Notes under the pieces: generated by a model
Told to the model about the DNA's origin: nothing
The model's input: only the letters and a program-made list of their open reading frames with translations
Databases searched by the model: none
Translations under genes and position numbers: made by a program
Source: Scytonema hofmannii PCC 7110
GTDB taxonomy: Bacteria; Cyanobacteriota; Cyanobacteriia; Cyanobacteriales; Nostocaceae
DNA: 64,000 nt
NCBI RefSeq assembly: GCF_000346485.2
Contig: NZ_KQ976354.1
Location: 4,608,436 to 4,672,435, forward strand
Direction: 5' to 3'
Part shown: positions 41,007 to 49,891 of the stretch, piece after piece
Layout: each line of letters opens with the position of its first letter
Numbering within the stretch: position 1 is the stretch's first letter

Positions 41007-43526
41007 TCATCTTTCGGTAAATAACAATGTATCCTCGATTTTTTGGCGCAATTCCCGACTAACGTAACAATCGCTTTTTAGACAATCAACTAGCAGCTTA
41101 TTTGCATAGTAGTACTGCTTGAGGAGTTCAATTTGAGGTTCGTTGAACTGCCAGTCATAACCAATGTTGCGATGTTGAACGATCGCAGTTCTAAGTTGTT
41201 CAGTCCAAACGTAACTGTTTGTCTGCAACCAACATACAAAATTTTCCCTGTTTTCATAAGACGTGTCAGGTAATTGCTCTTTAAGCTGTTGTAGCTTATG
41301 TTGCAATTCGAGATCGATCTCACGGGCGAAAGTGTGAGTGAGATCTTCAAAGCGAGTGAGGGCGCGAGTGAGGACGCGAGTGAGGTCGAGGGTAAAGTCA
41401 TGGTCGAGAGCTAGGGTCAGGTCGCGGCTGTGGTTTCGAGCTAGGGTAAGGGCGAGAGCTAGGGCGAGAGCTAGGGCGAGGTCGCGGTCAAGAGTGAGGT
41501 CGCGGACACGGTCACGGGCACGAGCACGGGCAAAAATGAAGTCGTGGTTGTGGTCGAGGGTAAAATCGAAGGCAAGGTCGCGATCGCGGGCAAGGTCGAG
41601 GGCAAGATCGCGGGCAAGGTCGAGGGCAAGACTGTGGGTAAGGGCAAGGTCGAGAGCAAGATCGCGGTTGTGGTCGAGAGCGAGGGCGAGGGCGTATTCA
41701 AGGTTGAAGTAAAAAGCTCGAATCGCAGCTGCTTTATAGGGAGTTTCTACAGAACGGGATTTTTGATTAACCCAAGTCAGGAACTGCTGCAATTTTTCAT
41801 CACCTGTTAAAACTGTATTAATTTGCTGTTTTATTAACTGTAACAAATCATCTGCATTTTTTAACATTCCAACTGTCAATAAGAAAACTTCTTGCCAACG
41901 TTTTTCAGTCAAATGGCTAACTAAACTTTTTAAAGCCTTTTCTTGATGAGAACTACAAACAATCTCTCTCGCAGTGAAGTATTCTTGAAAAGTGATATGG
42001 GAAAAAGAGTAAATGCCTCTAGCTCTTTCCACTAGTAATCCGTGTTGAGCTTCTATTGACTTTAGCACCTGAACGCTATCCATTTGCAATTCCCAATCGG
42101 AGGTCTTAACGTCAAAGAGGTTGCAAATATAGATAGTAATTTGCTCTTCAACTTCTTTCTGCTTGAAAAAGTATTTACCTTTCTCAAAGGTATTGAAGGC
42201 TATTTGGCTAAGTAAATCTTCTTTGCGCTGTAAAGACATTTTTCTGTAAACTCGATCGCGCTCAATGTTGCGCTTGACATCCCATTTCTTGAATAACACA
42301 TCTAATCCTTCTTTATAAAGCTCCGATCGATTTGTCGGAAAATCAGCTCTCTCCTCAAAAACTAGACATAGCAAAGTCAATAGTAGGGGATTAGTTGCTA
42401 GCTCTTTGATTGGTTGGCTATCTTGCAACTTTTGCATGAAGAGTTTTGCTTTAACAGCATCTTCTTGTACTTGAAACCATTTGTTGACAAAGTCTGAAAT
42501 CTGTTCATTATTAAAATCAGCTACTTCAACTTCAACGAACTGTTCAAAAGTGTATTCTCGTGCTGCAATTCGGCAAGTAATGACAAACTGGTTGTTGTAA
42601 TATTGCTCAGAAAATTGCTGAATTTGACTGATAACTCGGCTACTATCTTCCTCCCTAACTTCATCTAAACCATCTAGTAAAATCAAAAATTTGCCATAAT
42701 TTATAAGTTCAATTATTAAATCATCTGTTATAAAATTGTTATATAGCTTAAGTAATTGCTGAATAATAAATTCTTTTAAGTCAGGTTGTTGAGGGGTTTC
42801 AGCAAATTCTTTGAGAGTAATAAACAAGGGAATCCGAGCGCTTTGAAACTCACCGTTTATACATCGGATAGCTAAATACTTTAAAAAAGTTGTTTTACCT
42901 GCTCCCGGTTTCCCCAAAACCATTAACGCTGAATGATGTTCTACCACCTCTAATGCTAGAACGCGCTCTTGAGTTATCTTGCTGAGTCCAGAGCGATCAA
43001 AGCTATCTGATTCCGGATCGAAGTTTTGCAGTAGTTCCTCAATTTCTAACCACTTACATCCGGTGATTTTCTCTAAAATATTTACATTAACGTAGATGCT
43101 ATTTAATTCCATAGGCTTAGTCATATCTAGTACCCGTATAGTACCGCAGCGTTTTTGGATACTAGGTTTTATTTTTTCACGAACCTCTTGCACTAAAGTG
43201 TCAATATCAGTATGAGCAAATGCTTGAGAAATAAAAAAGGAAATAGGGGGTGTTTCTAGTAGCAACAATTCTTGGGCAATAGCTGCTAACTCAGAATTTC
43301 CAGAATTTTCTTTCCGTGCAGCTTGAACTAAGTCAACAAGCCATCCCTGAGCCTGCGCTATTTGTATCAATTGGTAGATAACGGTTTGTAAATTACTATC
43401 TTGAGTGATTTGGTTAAGTTTTTTGTCTAGATCTAAATCTAACAATTGTTCTAGTGATGAATAATTAGGAAAAGCACTGATTAAGGCATCTCTTAATCTT
43501 TTACGTTGCTGACCAGATAAGTTCAT
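41007..43526 (-). CDS. EAD1-NACHT STAND NTPase
   Basis: 839 residues. Residues 1-88 fit effector-associated domain 1 (LSGQQRKRLRDALISAFPNY ... VYQLIQIAQAQGWL). The NACHT domain has Walker A GKPGAGKTTFLKYL (about 203-216), Walker B FLILLDGLDEV (about 280-290) and the sensor region FVITCRIAAREY, then a winged-helix part to about residue 560. Residues about 609-732 are a low-complexity array of D/R-x-L-A-L units. The end is a helical cap around NFVCWLQTNSY. Bacterial NACHT proteins of this kind are linked to antiphage defence, and EAD1 domains recruit partner effectors by like-like pairing. No EAD1-bearing effector gene is visible beside it. Confidence 0.85.
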   Translation of the reverse strand: MNLSGQQRKRLRDALISAFPNYSSLEQLLDLDLDKKLNQITQDSNLQTVIYQLIQIAQAQGWLVDLVQAARKENSGNSELAAIAQELLLLETPPISFFISQAFAHTDIDTLVQEVREKIKPSIQKRCGTIRVLDMTKPMELNSIYVNVNILEKITGCKWLEIEELLQNFDPESDSFDRSGLSKITQERVLALEVVEHHSALMVLGKPGAGKTTFLKYLAIRCINGEFQSARIPLFITLKEFAETPQQPDLKEFIIQQLLKLYNNFITDDLIIELINYGKFLILLDGLDEVREEDSSRVISQIQQFSEQYYNNQFVITCRIAAREYTFEQFVEVEVADFNNEQISDFVNKWFQVQEDAVKAKLFMQKLQDSQPIKELATNPLLLTLLCLVFEERADFPTNRSELYKEGLDVLFKKWDVKRNIERDRVYRKMSLQRKEDLLSQIAFNTFEKGKYFFKQKEVEEQITIYICNLFDVKTSDWELQMDSVQVLKSIEAQHGLLVERARGIYSFSHITFQEYFTAREIVCSSHQEKALKSLVSHLTEKRWQEVFLLTVGMLKNADDLLQLIKQQINTVLTGDEKLQQFLTWVNQKSRSVETPYKAAAIRAFYFNLEYALALALDHNRDLALDLALTHSLALDLARDLALDLARDRDLAFDFTLDHNHDFIFARARARDRVRDLTLDRDLALALALALALTLARNHSRDLTLALDHDFTLDLTRVLTRALTRFEDLTHTFAREIDLELQHKLQQLKEQLPDTSYENRENFVCWLQTNSYVWTEQLRTAIVQHRNIGYDWQFNEPQIELLKQYYYANKLLVDCLKSDCYVSRELRQKIEDTLLFTER
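41330..41700. repeat. Hexamer-like array within the NACHT gene
   Basis: Plus-strand GAGCGAGGGCGAGAGCTAGGG-like DNA repeats with a 6-, 12- or 18-base rhythm. It encodes alternating LALD, LARD and RARD tetrapeptide-like units. All six frames are largely open here, which creates false reading frames on both strands. Confidence 0.75.
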
Positions 43527-43619
43527 ATTTTTCAGATAAATTACTTAAATATAAAAGCTAGAGTCAGTTGAGAATGTTGTTGCTGAGTTCTTTTTTAGTG
43601 CTGAATCCCCCTTGACCGA

Positions 43620-43682
43620 ATAATTCGTAATTCGTAGTTCATAATTGTAATTTTAATTACGAATTACGAACTACGAATTACA
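43620..43682. repeat. Long AT-rich palindrome (AATTCGTAATTCG type)
   Basis: AATTCGTAATTCGTAGTTC on the left faces GAACTACGAATTAC on the right, around a TAATTTTAATTA centre. The right arm overlaps the stop codon of the ribbon-helix-helix gene. Confidence 0.75.
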
Positions 43683-43868
43683 ACTTTTGAGAATCGACTT
43701 GACTACTTTGTCTTTAACACCATGAGCCGAGACCTCAGATAAAGAAGTATCATGAGCTTTCCCCCATTGCTCAATTAACTCTGCTACGACTTGGCTCATC
43801 TTCAGCCCTTTGAGAGCGCAAGCTGCATGAAATTGTTTCTTGAGGTCGTCTGCAATACTAATGTACAT
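43671..43868 (-). CDS. Ribbon-helix-helix (CopG/ParG-like) small protein
   Basis: 65 residues. The pattern MYISIADDLKKQFHAACALKG followed by MSQVVAELIEQW is a short strand plus two helices, the ribbon-helix-helix DNA-binding fold found in antitoxins and plasmid partition proteins. The C-terminal third is Lys/Ser-rich, and the last codons and stop come from the palindromic repeat, so the original C-terminus may have been cut. No toxin gene is adjacent. It is upstream of, and on the same strand as, the NACHT gene, with about 145 bases between. Confidence 0.6.
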   Translation of the reverse strand: MYISIADDLKKQFHAACALKGLKMSQVVAELIEQWGKAHDTSLSEVSAHGVKDKVVKSILKSCNS

Positions 43869-43969
43869 AGCTTTTACAGAGATGGCGATATAAAAATAGT
43901 ACTTGTAAAAATCTACAAATGTATAAATTATTATTCCGGATAAGTGTTATCAAATAAGCGCGATTAAAC

Positions 43970-44446
43970 TTGCAATTGCCGTGCAGTTGTAGGCAGAGCG
44001 ATCGCTTTGAGTGGGTTGTCGAAGCTGATATTCGACCAACTACTCTCAACTTAACTTCACAAGAAGGCAAGCAAGTCTACTTTTTACACTTCTGGGCTCT
44101 TGACGGTACTAATTTAAGCGCAGCAGCTCGTGTACGTACAGATAGTTCGGGGTCAATTCTAGCAGGGATTGCAGCTGAGCAACCGGATAGAAGCAGGGGC
44201 GGTAATAGTACGTTCGTGATTGTGCCTTTAAGTTGTCGTCATTGGAAACTCCATCTGCGGCGCGTCGGTACGAGGGAGACAACAGCGGAGCTTTATCTAG
44301 ACGATGTTGAAGCAGCACGGCTCTTGTGGAATCCAACAACTACGTATGAACCGCGTCAGGTGCGCGTTGGAATTGGTCGGAGCTTTTCACAGGTGAAAGC
44401 CACTCTTAACACGGATAATGTTTTGGTATCTGAAAAGACTTTCTAG
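43970..44446 (+). CDS. Hypothetical beta-rich protein, possibly a fragment
   Basis: Up to 158 residues from a TTG without a clear ribosome site. The body (from FEWVVEADIRPTTLN) alternates strands and turns (YFLHFWALDGTNLSAAARVR, WKLHLRRVG, TAELYLDDVEAARLLW) and ends VLVSEKTF, which looks like a jelly-roll/LamG-type sandwich. The first 12 residues are unlike the rest, so the gene may have lost its 5' end. A strong terminator follows. Function unknown. Confidence 0.45.
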   Translation: MQLPCSCRQSDRFEWVVEADIRPTTLNLTSQEGKQVYFLHFWALDGTNLSAAARVRTDSSGSILAGIAAEQPDRSRGGNSTFVIVPLSCRHWKLHLRRVGTRETTAELYLDDVEAARLLWNPTTTYEPRQVRVGIGRSFSQVKATLNTDNVLVSEKTF

Positions 44447-44474
44447 AAGGTTGCTGTCAAATCATCAAGCAGTG

Positions 44475-44507
44475 AAAAAGGTGCAGTTGTCGCAACTGCA
44501 CCTTTTT
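44475..44507 (+). terminator. Rho-independent terminator
   Basis: AAAAAGGTGCAGTTG (44475-44489) pairs perfectly with CAACTGCACCTTTTT (44493-44507) around a TCG loop. The T-run supports termination of the rightward gene ending at 44446; the A-run on the other side makes it work in both directions. Confidence 0.9.
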
Positions 44508-44691
44508 CTCTTCTAACTGTCAACTTGTTAATTAACACTTGTCAATATAAGTATTATCGAATCAGGAAACCTGTTGAAGAGTGACCCCTTTTTTGAGTAC
44601 CCGTCTTCCTGTCACCTTCGGCGAAATTCGTTCTTGGTCTGTGCCAAAATAACAGGAATCCATATCAAACAATCATAGTGCATATTAAGAT

Positions 44692-45795
44692 ATGAGTCAA
44701 ACACAACAAATCATTCCCACTGTGCGCCCTTGCAAAATCGACAGCGCCACAGCAAGCGAGCCTGTGGATTTGGTAGTCGTTATCGATACTAGCCCTTCAA
44801 TGAAAGATGAAGCGAACGACCTTAGCAATGCTGCAACAGCAGCTATTGCTAGCGCCTCTTCTAGCTGTCCAAGCGATTTGAGAGTCATTTGGCTTGGAAT
44901 TGAAGGTACTTGGAAAGGGACAAATTTTCATCGCACAGTAAGGGATTATCTCTTGACAGAGTGCCAAGTTTCCAAAGGAGACCTGCGAGCCAGAAAACGA
45001 GGACAATTACCTGATGCGGGAGCGCAGGAAGATGCGGCTCGGACTGTAGAAGATATCTCAACTCATTTTAATTGGCGACCGGGTGCAGCCCGAGCGATTT
45101 TCTATTTGGGAGATGAAGCCCTCGAAGCAGGAGGAGATAGAACGGAAGAGAAAGATATTATTGCTGCAAATAAGGCGATCGCAAAAGCTCAGCAGGCATT
45201 CGTGAAGGTTCATACTTATTTTGGTACCACCAAGAGCAAGTTTAAAGATAGTTTGGAGCAAGAATACGCCAGATTAGCTAAAGAAACAGGCGGACAAGCG
45301 TTTAGCGATCGCGATTCTATTGGTGGCTTTACAGAGATTCTTCAAAAAATAATTTGCAATAGCCGTCCAGTTGGGATTCAGTTAGAGATTCAGCAGCCAC
45401 TACCATGTTTCGAGTTAAGGAGCAATCGTCAGCCATTAGCGATGCAGGGATCGGAAACTATTGCGATCGTAGCGTCTAACTGTTACTCAAATGTCACCTT
45501 TAGAAGTTTAACCGCCGTGGTATCGGCAGTGCTAAAAACCGATGGAACTCCCATTCTCAATTTAGCCGATGGAACGCCAGCTGTTACGATTAAACCATCC
45601 ATAGAAATAGCCTTTGGTGACTTACTGCCCATTGGTTCTCATAACTCTGAAGCTTCTGGAGAAATCTTGAGGGAAATAGTAATAGAAACCAATAGTCCTA
45701 ATAGTGCAGACTATACACTGAAAATTGAATATTCCTATCGGGCAGAGTTTAATTTTAAAGGTGGTGATGACTTTGCGTTAGAAATTTCCTCTTGA
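44692..45795 (+). CDS. von Willebrand factor type A domain protein
   Basis: 367 residues. The vWA domain (about 24-225) has a full metal-binding MIDAS start, Asp32-x-Ser34-x-Ser36 in VVVIDTSPSMKDE, and a later Asp in IFYLGDEALEAGGD. The C-terminal 130 residues are strand-rich with SNCYSNVTFRSL and end IEYSYRAEFNFKGGDDF, probably a second beta domain. There is no signal peptide or membrane helix. vWA proteins bind partners through the metal site; the partner is not evident. No MoxR ATPase is next to it. Confidence 0.8.
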   Translation: MSQTQQIIPTVRPCKIDSATASEPVDLVVVIDTSPSMKDEANDLSNAATAAIASASSSCPSDLRVIWLGIEGTWKGTNFHRTVRDYLLTECQVSKGDLRARKRGQLPDAGAQEDAARTVEDISTHFNWRPGAARAIFYLGDEALEAGGDRTEEKDIIAANKAIAKAQQAFVKVHTYFGTTKSKFKDSLEQEYARLAKETGGQAFSDRDSIGGFTEILQKIICNSRPVGIQLEIQQPLPCFELRSNRQPLAMQGSETIAIVASNCYSNVTFRSLTAVVSAVLKTDGTPILNLADGTPAVTIKPSIEIAFGDLLPIGSHNSEASGEILREIVIETNSPNSADYTLKIEYSYRAEFNFKGGDDFALEISS

Positions 45796-45865
45796 AGAAA
45801 GAAGAAGGAAGAAGGGGGCATATATATGGTGATTCTGACTCAAGATAATGCGAGCAACGCATAGG

Positions 45866-45964
45866 CTTTGGGGTTTTCCCCTATTTGAAGAAGTTTGTTC
45901 GTGTAGCGTGGCGGAGGCATAGAAATTCCTACTTCGGTCTTTTCTTCAAACTTCTTCCTTCAGA
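45866..45964. repeat. About 95-bp dispersed repeat, copy 2 (inverted)
   Basis: It contains TTGGGGTTTTCCCC, AAGTTTGTTCGTGTAGCGTG, GGAGGCATAGAAATTCC and CTTCAAACTTCTTCC. This is the reverse complement of the element at 33250-33346, with scattered differences. It fills most of the gap between the vWA gene and the broken peroxiredoxin-like gene. Confidence 0.7.
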
Positions 45965-46133
45965 TAAAATCAGATGAATCTGTAGGGACGGTTTTGAATT
46001 AGTTAGATAATCCTAATTCAAAACCGTCCTGGCAACAGTGGTTTCGATGGGTGAGGCTTACTTAACTCACAAACAAGGAAATCGCATCAAATACAAAGAC
46101 TTACGATAAAGTAGAATTAATCTTTGGTAGCTG

Positions 46134-47404
46134 ATGAGTACAAATAGCATTTTGAGCCAAACCGAACGCCAACGAGTGAGTGATGGAGCCGTTGTATATA
46201 TTTTGAGCGGTTGCGAATCCTCACTAAAGCAGCTGGTGCTAATACTGCCACAATTAGGAGATTTCGACAGTCTTGAATATGCTTGGTGGTTGCGACGAGA
46301 TACCAAACGCCTTCAAGCACAAGGGATAGCAATCCGAGCCGTGGGAATTGGGAATCGCACTTCTGGTGAGCGATTCTGTAGTTATACTGGATTTCCGGCA
46401 GATTGTTTGTTTGTCGATCCCACCGCCCAACTGCATCAAACGCTCAACCTGTATGAAGGTCTATCCCTCAAAATACCTGGTTTATCGTCCGGAGTGAATG
46501 CTTGGCTCAACCTCATGTTGATGTGTGCTGGAATTGGTAGCCCTGGTACTCTAGCAGAGTATTTCGTGGATATAGGGGCGATGCAAGATCGCCTCAGTTA
46601 ATTGGCGATGAAGAAATCGTTCAGGCTCCCCCTTTGCCGCTCAATAATGTCTACCCAAAATTACCCACAAGTGGATAAATCTGGTCAAACCGGAGGAATA
46701 GCGGTCAATTCCTCCTACCCTGAAGGATTCACACCTTCACTAACTGACGGAGGTAGAAGCCTCGTCCTTGTGCCTGAGCTTTGGTTATCTCTTGAAAACC
46801 TGTGTCAACCAAGGCGTCGCCAGTAGAACCTGTTAGATTGGGTGAAAGCTAACAATACCAATGCTTACACTAGTATTGCTATTAAACCTTGACTTGTATG
46901 CAAAGACGTGTTTACGAGTATTTGGTTTGACCCAAAATCTGCAAAGCGTTTCTCGCATGTCTTGGTTCAGAAAAGATTATAAATTAATCGCTGACAGAAA
47001 GTCAACTTTTCGTCCGTTAACAAATATTAAGGTTGGTTCAGAAGCTGGTTTGACCCTGATGTTAACGAGGTCAACGAACCTTCTCAAAAAGGGGAGTATT
47101 GGGTAAATGTGGGTAGTAATTAAGTGACAGTTACCAGCCCCCACTGAAAGGTTCATTCTTCAAATGGGCAGGTGGTAAAGGTTTTCAGCGCCCGTTTGAG
47201 TTAGCAACTTTGCGATTGCGGAATATGGGAGAAGTGCTGAGTAACTGGAAGACATATGTTCCCAATTCTGCCTATCTTACCCAACGAGGAGCAACTTTCC
47301 TGTTTGATGCTCAAGGAGAATTGCTTTACGAACATCGAGATCGCGCCATCCTTGGTTTTGCTGCTGATATGAGTCATCCCCTATCTTTTCTCCAAAGTCT
47401 GTAG
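46134..47404 (+). pseudogene. Peroxiredoxin-like (AhpC/TSA-type) gene, frameshifted and interrupted
   Basis: The first part (46134 to about 46640) encodes a thioredoxin-fold redoxin: SLEYAWWLRRDTKRL, IGNRTSGERFCSYTGFP, FVDPTAQLHQTLNLY. Near 46560 one base is missing: VFRGYRGDARSPQLIGDEEI continues only in another frame. After about 46643 the coding sequence stops and resumes at about 47141 with LKGSFFKWAGGKGFQRPFEL, running to RAILGFAADMSHPLSFLQSL and a stop at 47404. The two parts join well into one protein of the PRX-like family. About 500 bases are inserted between them. It is almost certainly inactive. Confidence 0.75.
46644..47140. mobile_element. About 500-bp insertion of unknown type in peroxiredoxin-like gene
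   Basis: It carries a row of hairpins near its left end: GGAGGAAT/ATTCCTCC (46692-46715), TGAAGG/CCTTCA (46721-46739) and GAGG/CCTC (46749-46764). Then comes sequence with short coding-like scraps, for example WFDPDVNEVNEPSQKGEYW (about 47045-47100). Serial hairpins are seen at IS200/IS605 ends, but no transposase or TnpB remnant is clear. No target duplication was recognised. Confidence 0.4.
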
Positions 47405-47557
47405 AGGAAAGCTGAAGAAATGTAGCAATCTTATTGGCGTATTGAGTCAATTTTACGGCACGACTGGTCAATGAGTTTTAAGGATGCACTGCGTATTCTT
47501 GAAGTGTGAGTTGAAACGCAAATGAAACCAAACGCTGAATACGCAGGGAGCTTTCTC

Positions 47558-48139
47558 ATGACCTTTACAAAACTAAATTCTACAACAAATGTAATTGTGA
47601 CCCCCGAAGTCATCACCAACCCAGTCACAGGTGACCGCATGACAATTACGCATTCCTCTCTCCGCAATCACCACGAGAACTTTCAGTGTTGTTTTGACTT
47701 GCCACCTGGGGCGCACGGTGCTCCACTTCACTATCATAGAGGCATGGCAGAGACGTTTGAGGTGTTGGATGGCGAATTAGAAATGGAGTTGGGAGCAAAA
47801 GGCAATGTTAAAATTTTGCGCCCCGGAGAAGTGGTTTACGTTCCACCTAGAATGCTTCACAGTTTTCGCAACTCCTCTGACAATTGGACGACCTACAGAA
47901 CTGAAGTGCGATCGGGTGCATCCTTCGAGCAGTTTATCAGAGGGATGTTCGGTTTGGCAATTGATGGTAAGGTTAACTCTACTGGAATGCCATTGAATCC
48001 TCTGCAATTTGCTTTATTGATTGAAAAAGCAGATTTGGTGATGGCTGACGTACCTGGGTTTGTAGAATCAATGGTCAAAAGACTGGCTCAAATGGCTAAG
48101 TGGCTGGGTGTGGAAAAATCCTTGGTCAAGTATTGGTAA
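47558..48139 (+). CDS. Cupin domain protein
   Basis: 193 residues from ATG 47558, which has CAGGGAG eight bases before it; ATG 47522 is an in-frame alternative. The cupin barrel shows GAPLHYHRGMAETFEVLDGE (metal-binding His-x-His and Glu) and LRPGEVVYVPPRMLHSFRN (second motif with His). The C-terminal 60 residues are helical (LQFALLIEKADLVMADVPGF). Substrate unknown. Part of its 5' region is repeated at 48258-48311. Confidence 0.85.
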   Translation: MTFTKLNSTTNVIVTPEVITNPVTGDRMTITHSSLRNHHENFQCCFDLPPGAHGAPLHYHRGMAETFEVLDGELEMELGAKGNVKILRPGEVVYVPPRMLHSFRNSSDNWTTYRTEVRSGASFEQFIRGMFGLAIDGKVNSTGMPLNPLQFALLIEKADLVMADVPGFVESMVKRLAQMAKWLGVEKSLVKYW

Positions 48140-48257
48140 ATCCGAGCTGCTTTGTAGAATTTGGGTGGTTCTCAATTGTATTCTTATGATGACAATACGG
48201 ATGCAGGCGATCGCAATCTTTGTCCCAATTTTTTGTCATAATAAGCACACAGATGCA

Positions 48258-48311
48258 ATGGTGACTCTCGAAGTCATCACCAACCCAGTGACAGGTGATC
48301 GCCATTTTTGA
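48258..48311 (+). pseudogene. Duplicated 5' fragment of the cupin gene
   Basis: The stretch encodes MVTLEVITNPVTGDRHF and then stops. It matches the upstream cupin (IVTPEVITNPVTGDRMT) almost base for base over about 45 bases. It is a remnant of a partial tandem duplication. Confidence 0.7.
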
Positions 48312-48431
48312 ACTAGCTTTGTAATAATAAGCACTTTGCTTCGGAATAATTCTCAGCAGTCTTGTTTCTACCACAGCAATACCGAATTACACTTTGCTCA
48401 TTTCAGATATAGTCTCTGTACGCTTAGTCTT

Positions 48432-48758
48432 TTAGCGGTGATGTGAACTGAACAAAATAACAGCCGTTCCAAGCAGGGAGATTGTAATGCCAAGTAAGTC
48501 CCACTTATCTGGTTTCACCCCTTCAGCCAACCACAACCAAACTCCAGATGAGAGAATGTAGATCCCACCGTAAGCAGCGTATACTCTTCCAGCATTTGAA
48601 GCGTCTACTCGAGTGAGAACAAAAGCAAAGACGATTAGAGCTAAGACTCCTGGAATAATCCACAAGATACTATGACCAAGTCTCAACCATGCCCAGAAGC
48701 TGTAGCAACCAGAGATTTCTCCTAGAGCAGCAATGAAGAAGAAAACAAGTGTTTGCAT
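48432..48758 (-). CDS. YnfA/UPF0060 family small membrane protein
   Basis: 108 residues from ATG 48758, the standard length of the family; the frame is open upstream but the extension has no family match. Four hydrophobic helices are visible: [53 protein letters not shown] and [13 protein letters not shown]. Conserved marks are the Glu in the first helix, FWAWLRLG and [10 protein letters not shown]. The family resembles small multidrug transporters. No operon partner. Confidence 0.9.
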   Translation of the reverse strand: MQTLVFFFIAALGEISGCYSFWAWLRLGHSILWIIPGVLALIVFAFVLTRVDASNAGRVYAAYGGIYILSSGVWLWLAEGVKPDKWDLLGITISLLGTAVILFSSHHR

Positions 48759-48913
48759 TTTTAGCAAAGATTTAAAATAGCTCCCTACAACTATTACCCC
48801 GCTTTTTGTTGTAACAATAGGCACAATGTAGGACATCGTATACCAACGTTATGTCAAGTTTTGTAAGGAGCACCTTCTTAACATATAGCTAAGGGTGAGC
48901 GATAAGCGAGCGA

Positions 48914-49891
48914 TTACGGCTTTAGCCGTATCGCATCACTGTCATAAGCGCTGGCTCGATCCAAAAGCTGGATCGAGGCTGAGTCAAGTTTAAGATCGAC
49001 CGCTTTGATAATTTCCCCTAGTTGCTCGAGATTTGTCGCACTGACGATGGGAGCCGTGATGCTCTGACGCTGGATGAGCCATGCGAGTGAGATTTGGGTG
49101 GGAGTCGTATTATAAGTTTTTGCTAACTCATCGATTGCCTCTAAAATTCGGAAGCCACGAGCGTTTAAATATTTCTTTACATAACCTCCACGGGAACTCT
49201 TGGATAAATCTTTTTCCGAACGATATTTCCCGGAAAGGAAACCACTGGCGAGCGAGAAATAGCTAATAACGCCAATTTCCTGTTCGATACAAAGCCCTTC
49301 GAGGTCTTTTTCATAGTCGGCTCGCTCATACAGGTTGTAGAGGGGCTGAAGGCTCTCATAGCGAGGATAGCCATGCTGTTTGCTAATTTGCAATGCTTTG
49401 ACAAGACGATCTGCGCTATAATTCGAGGCACCGATCGCACGCACTTTCCCTTTACTGAGTAACTCTGCATAGGTTTCAAGGGTTTCCTCAAGTGGAATAC
49501 TTTCATCGTCGATATGTGATTGGTATAAATCGATGTAATCAGTTTGCAACCTGTGTAGCGAGTCATCAATAGCTTGCAGGATGTGCGAACGAGAAAGCCC
49601 TTTACCGCGAGCGCCCATATCATTACCAACCTTGGTTGCGATTATCACCTTGTCACGATTACGGCGCTGCTTCATCCATTTCCCTAAGATCGTCTCGGAT
49701 TCTCCGCCTTCATTACCCTCAACCCACCTAGAATAGACATCGGCGGTATCAATGAAGTTACCCCCTGCCGCAACAAAGGCGTCTAGAATTTCAAATGAAG
49801 TGGCTTCATCAATCGTCCATCCAAAGACGTTACCGCCAAAACATACAGGTGATACTTCTAGTTCAGAACGTCCGAGTTTACGTTTGTCCAT
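48914..49891 (-). CDS. Aldo/keto reductase
   Basis: 325 residues, a (beta/alpha)8 NADPH-dependent oxidoreductase. The catalytic tetrad is visible as Asp and Tyr in FIDTADVYSRW, Lys in VIIATKVGN and His in LYQSHIDDE. The cofactor region is IGVISYFSLASGFLSGKY and PIVSATNLEQL. It starts MDKRKLGRSELEVSPVCFGG, typical of the YajO/Tas-like branch. The substrate cannot be predicted. It runs opposite to the cupin gene and next to YnfA. Confidence 0.9.
   Translation of the reverse strand: MDKRKLGRSELEVSPVCFGGNVFGWTIDEATSFEILDAFVAAGGNFIDTADVYSRWVEGNEGGESETILGKWMKQRRNRDKVIIATKVGNDMGARGKGLSRSHILQAIDDSLHRLQTDYIDLYQSHIDDESIPLEETLETYAELLSKGKVRAIGASNYSADRLVKALQISKQHGYPRYESLQPLYNLYERADYEKDLEGLCIEQEIGVISYFSLASGFLSGKYRSEKDLSKSSRGGYVKKYLNARGFRILEAIDELAKTYNTTPTQISLAWLIQRQSITAPIVSATNLEQLGEIIKAVDLKLDSASIQLLDRASAYDSDAIRLKP

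Noticed and set aside
41330-41700. Possible CRISPR array
   Set aside because: The units are 6-18 bases, contiguous, without unique spacers, and in frame with a protein.
41338-41810. Long plus-strand frames rich in RARSR and VEGKV units
   Set aside because: They are shadows of the repetitive NACHT coding DNA on the other strand; the codon pattern and domain support are all on the minus strand.
46861-47106. 81-residue frame inside the peroxiredoxin-gene insert
   Set aside because: No domain character, no ribosome site, and other frames show competing coding scraps; it is probably not a gene.
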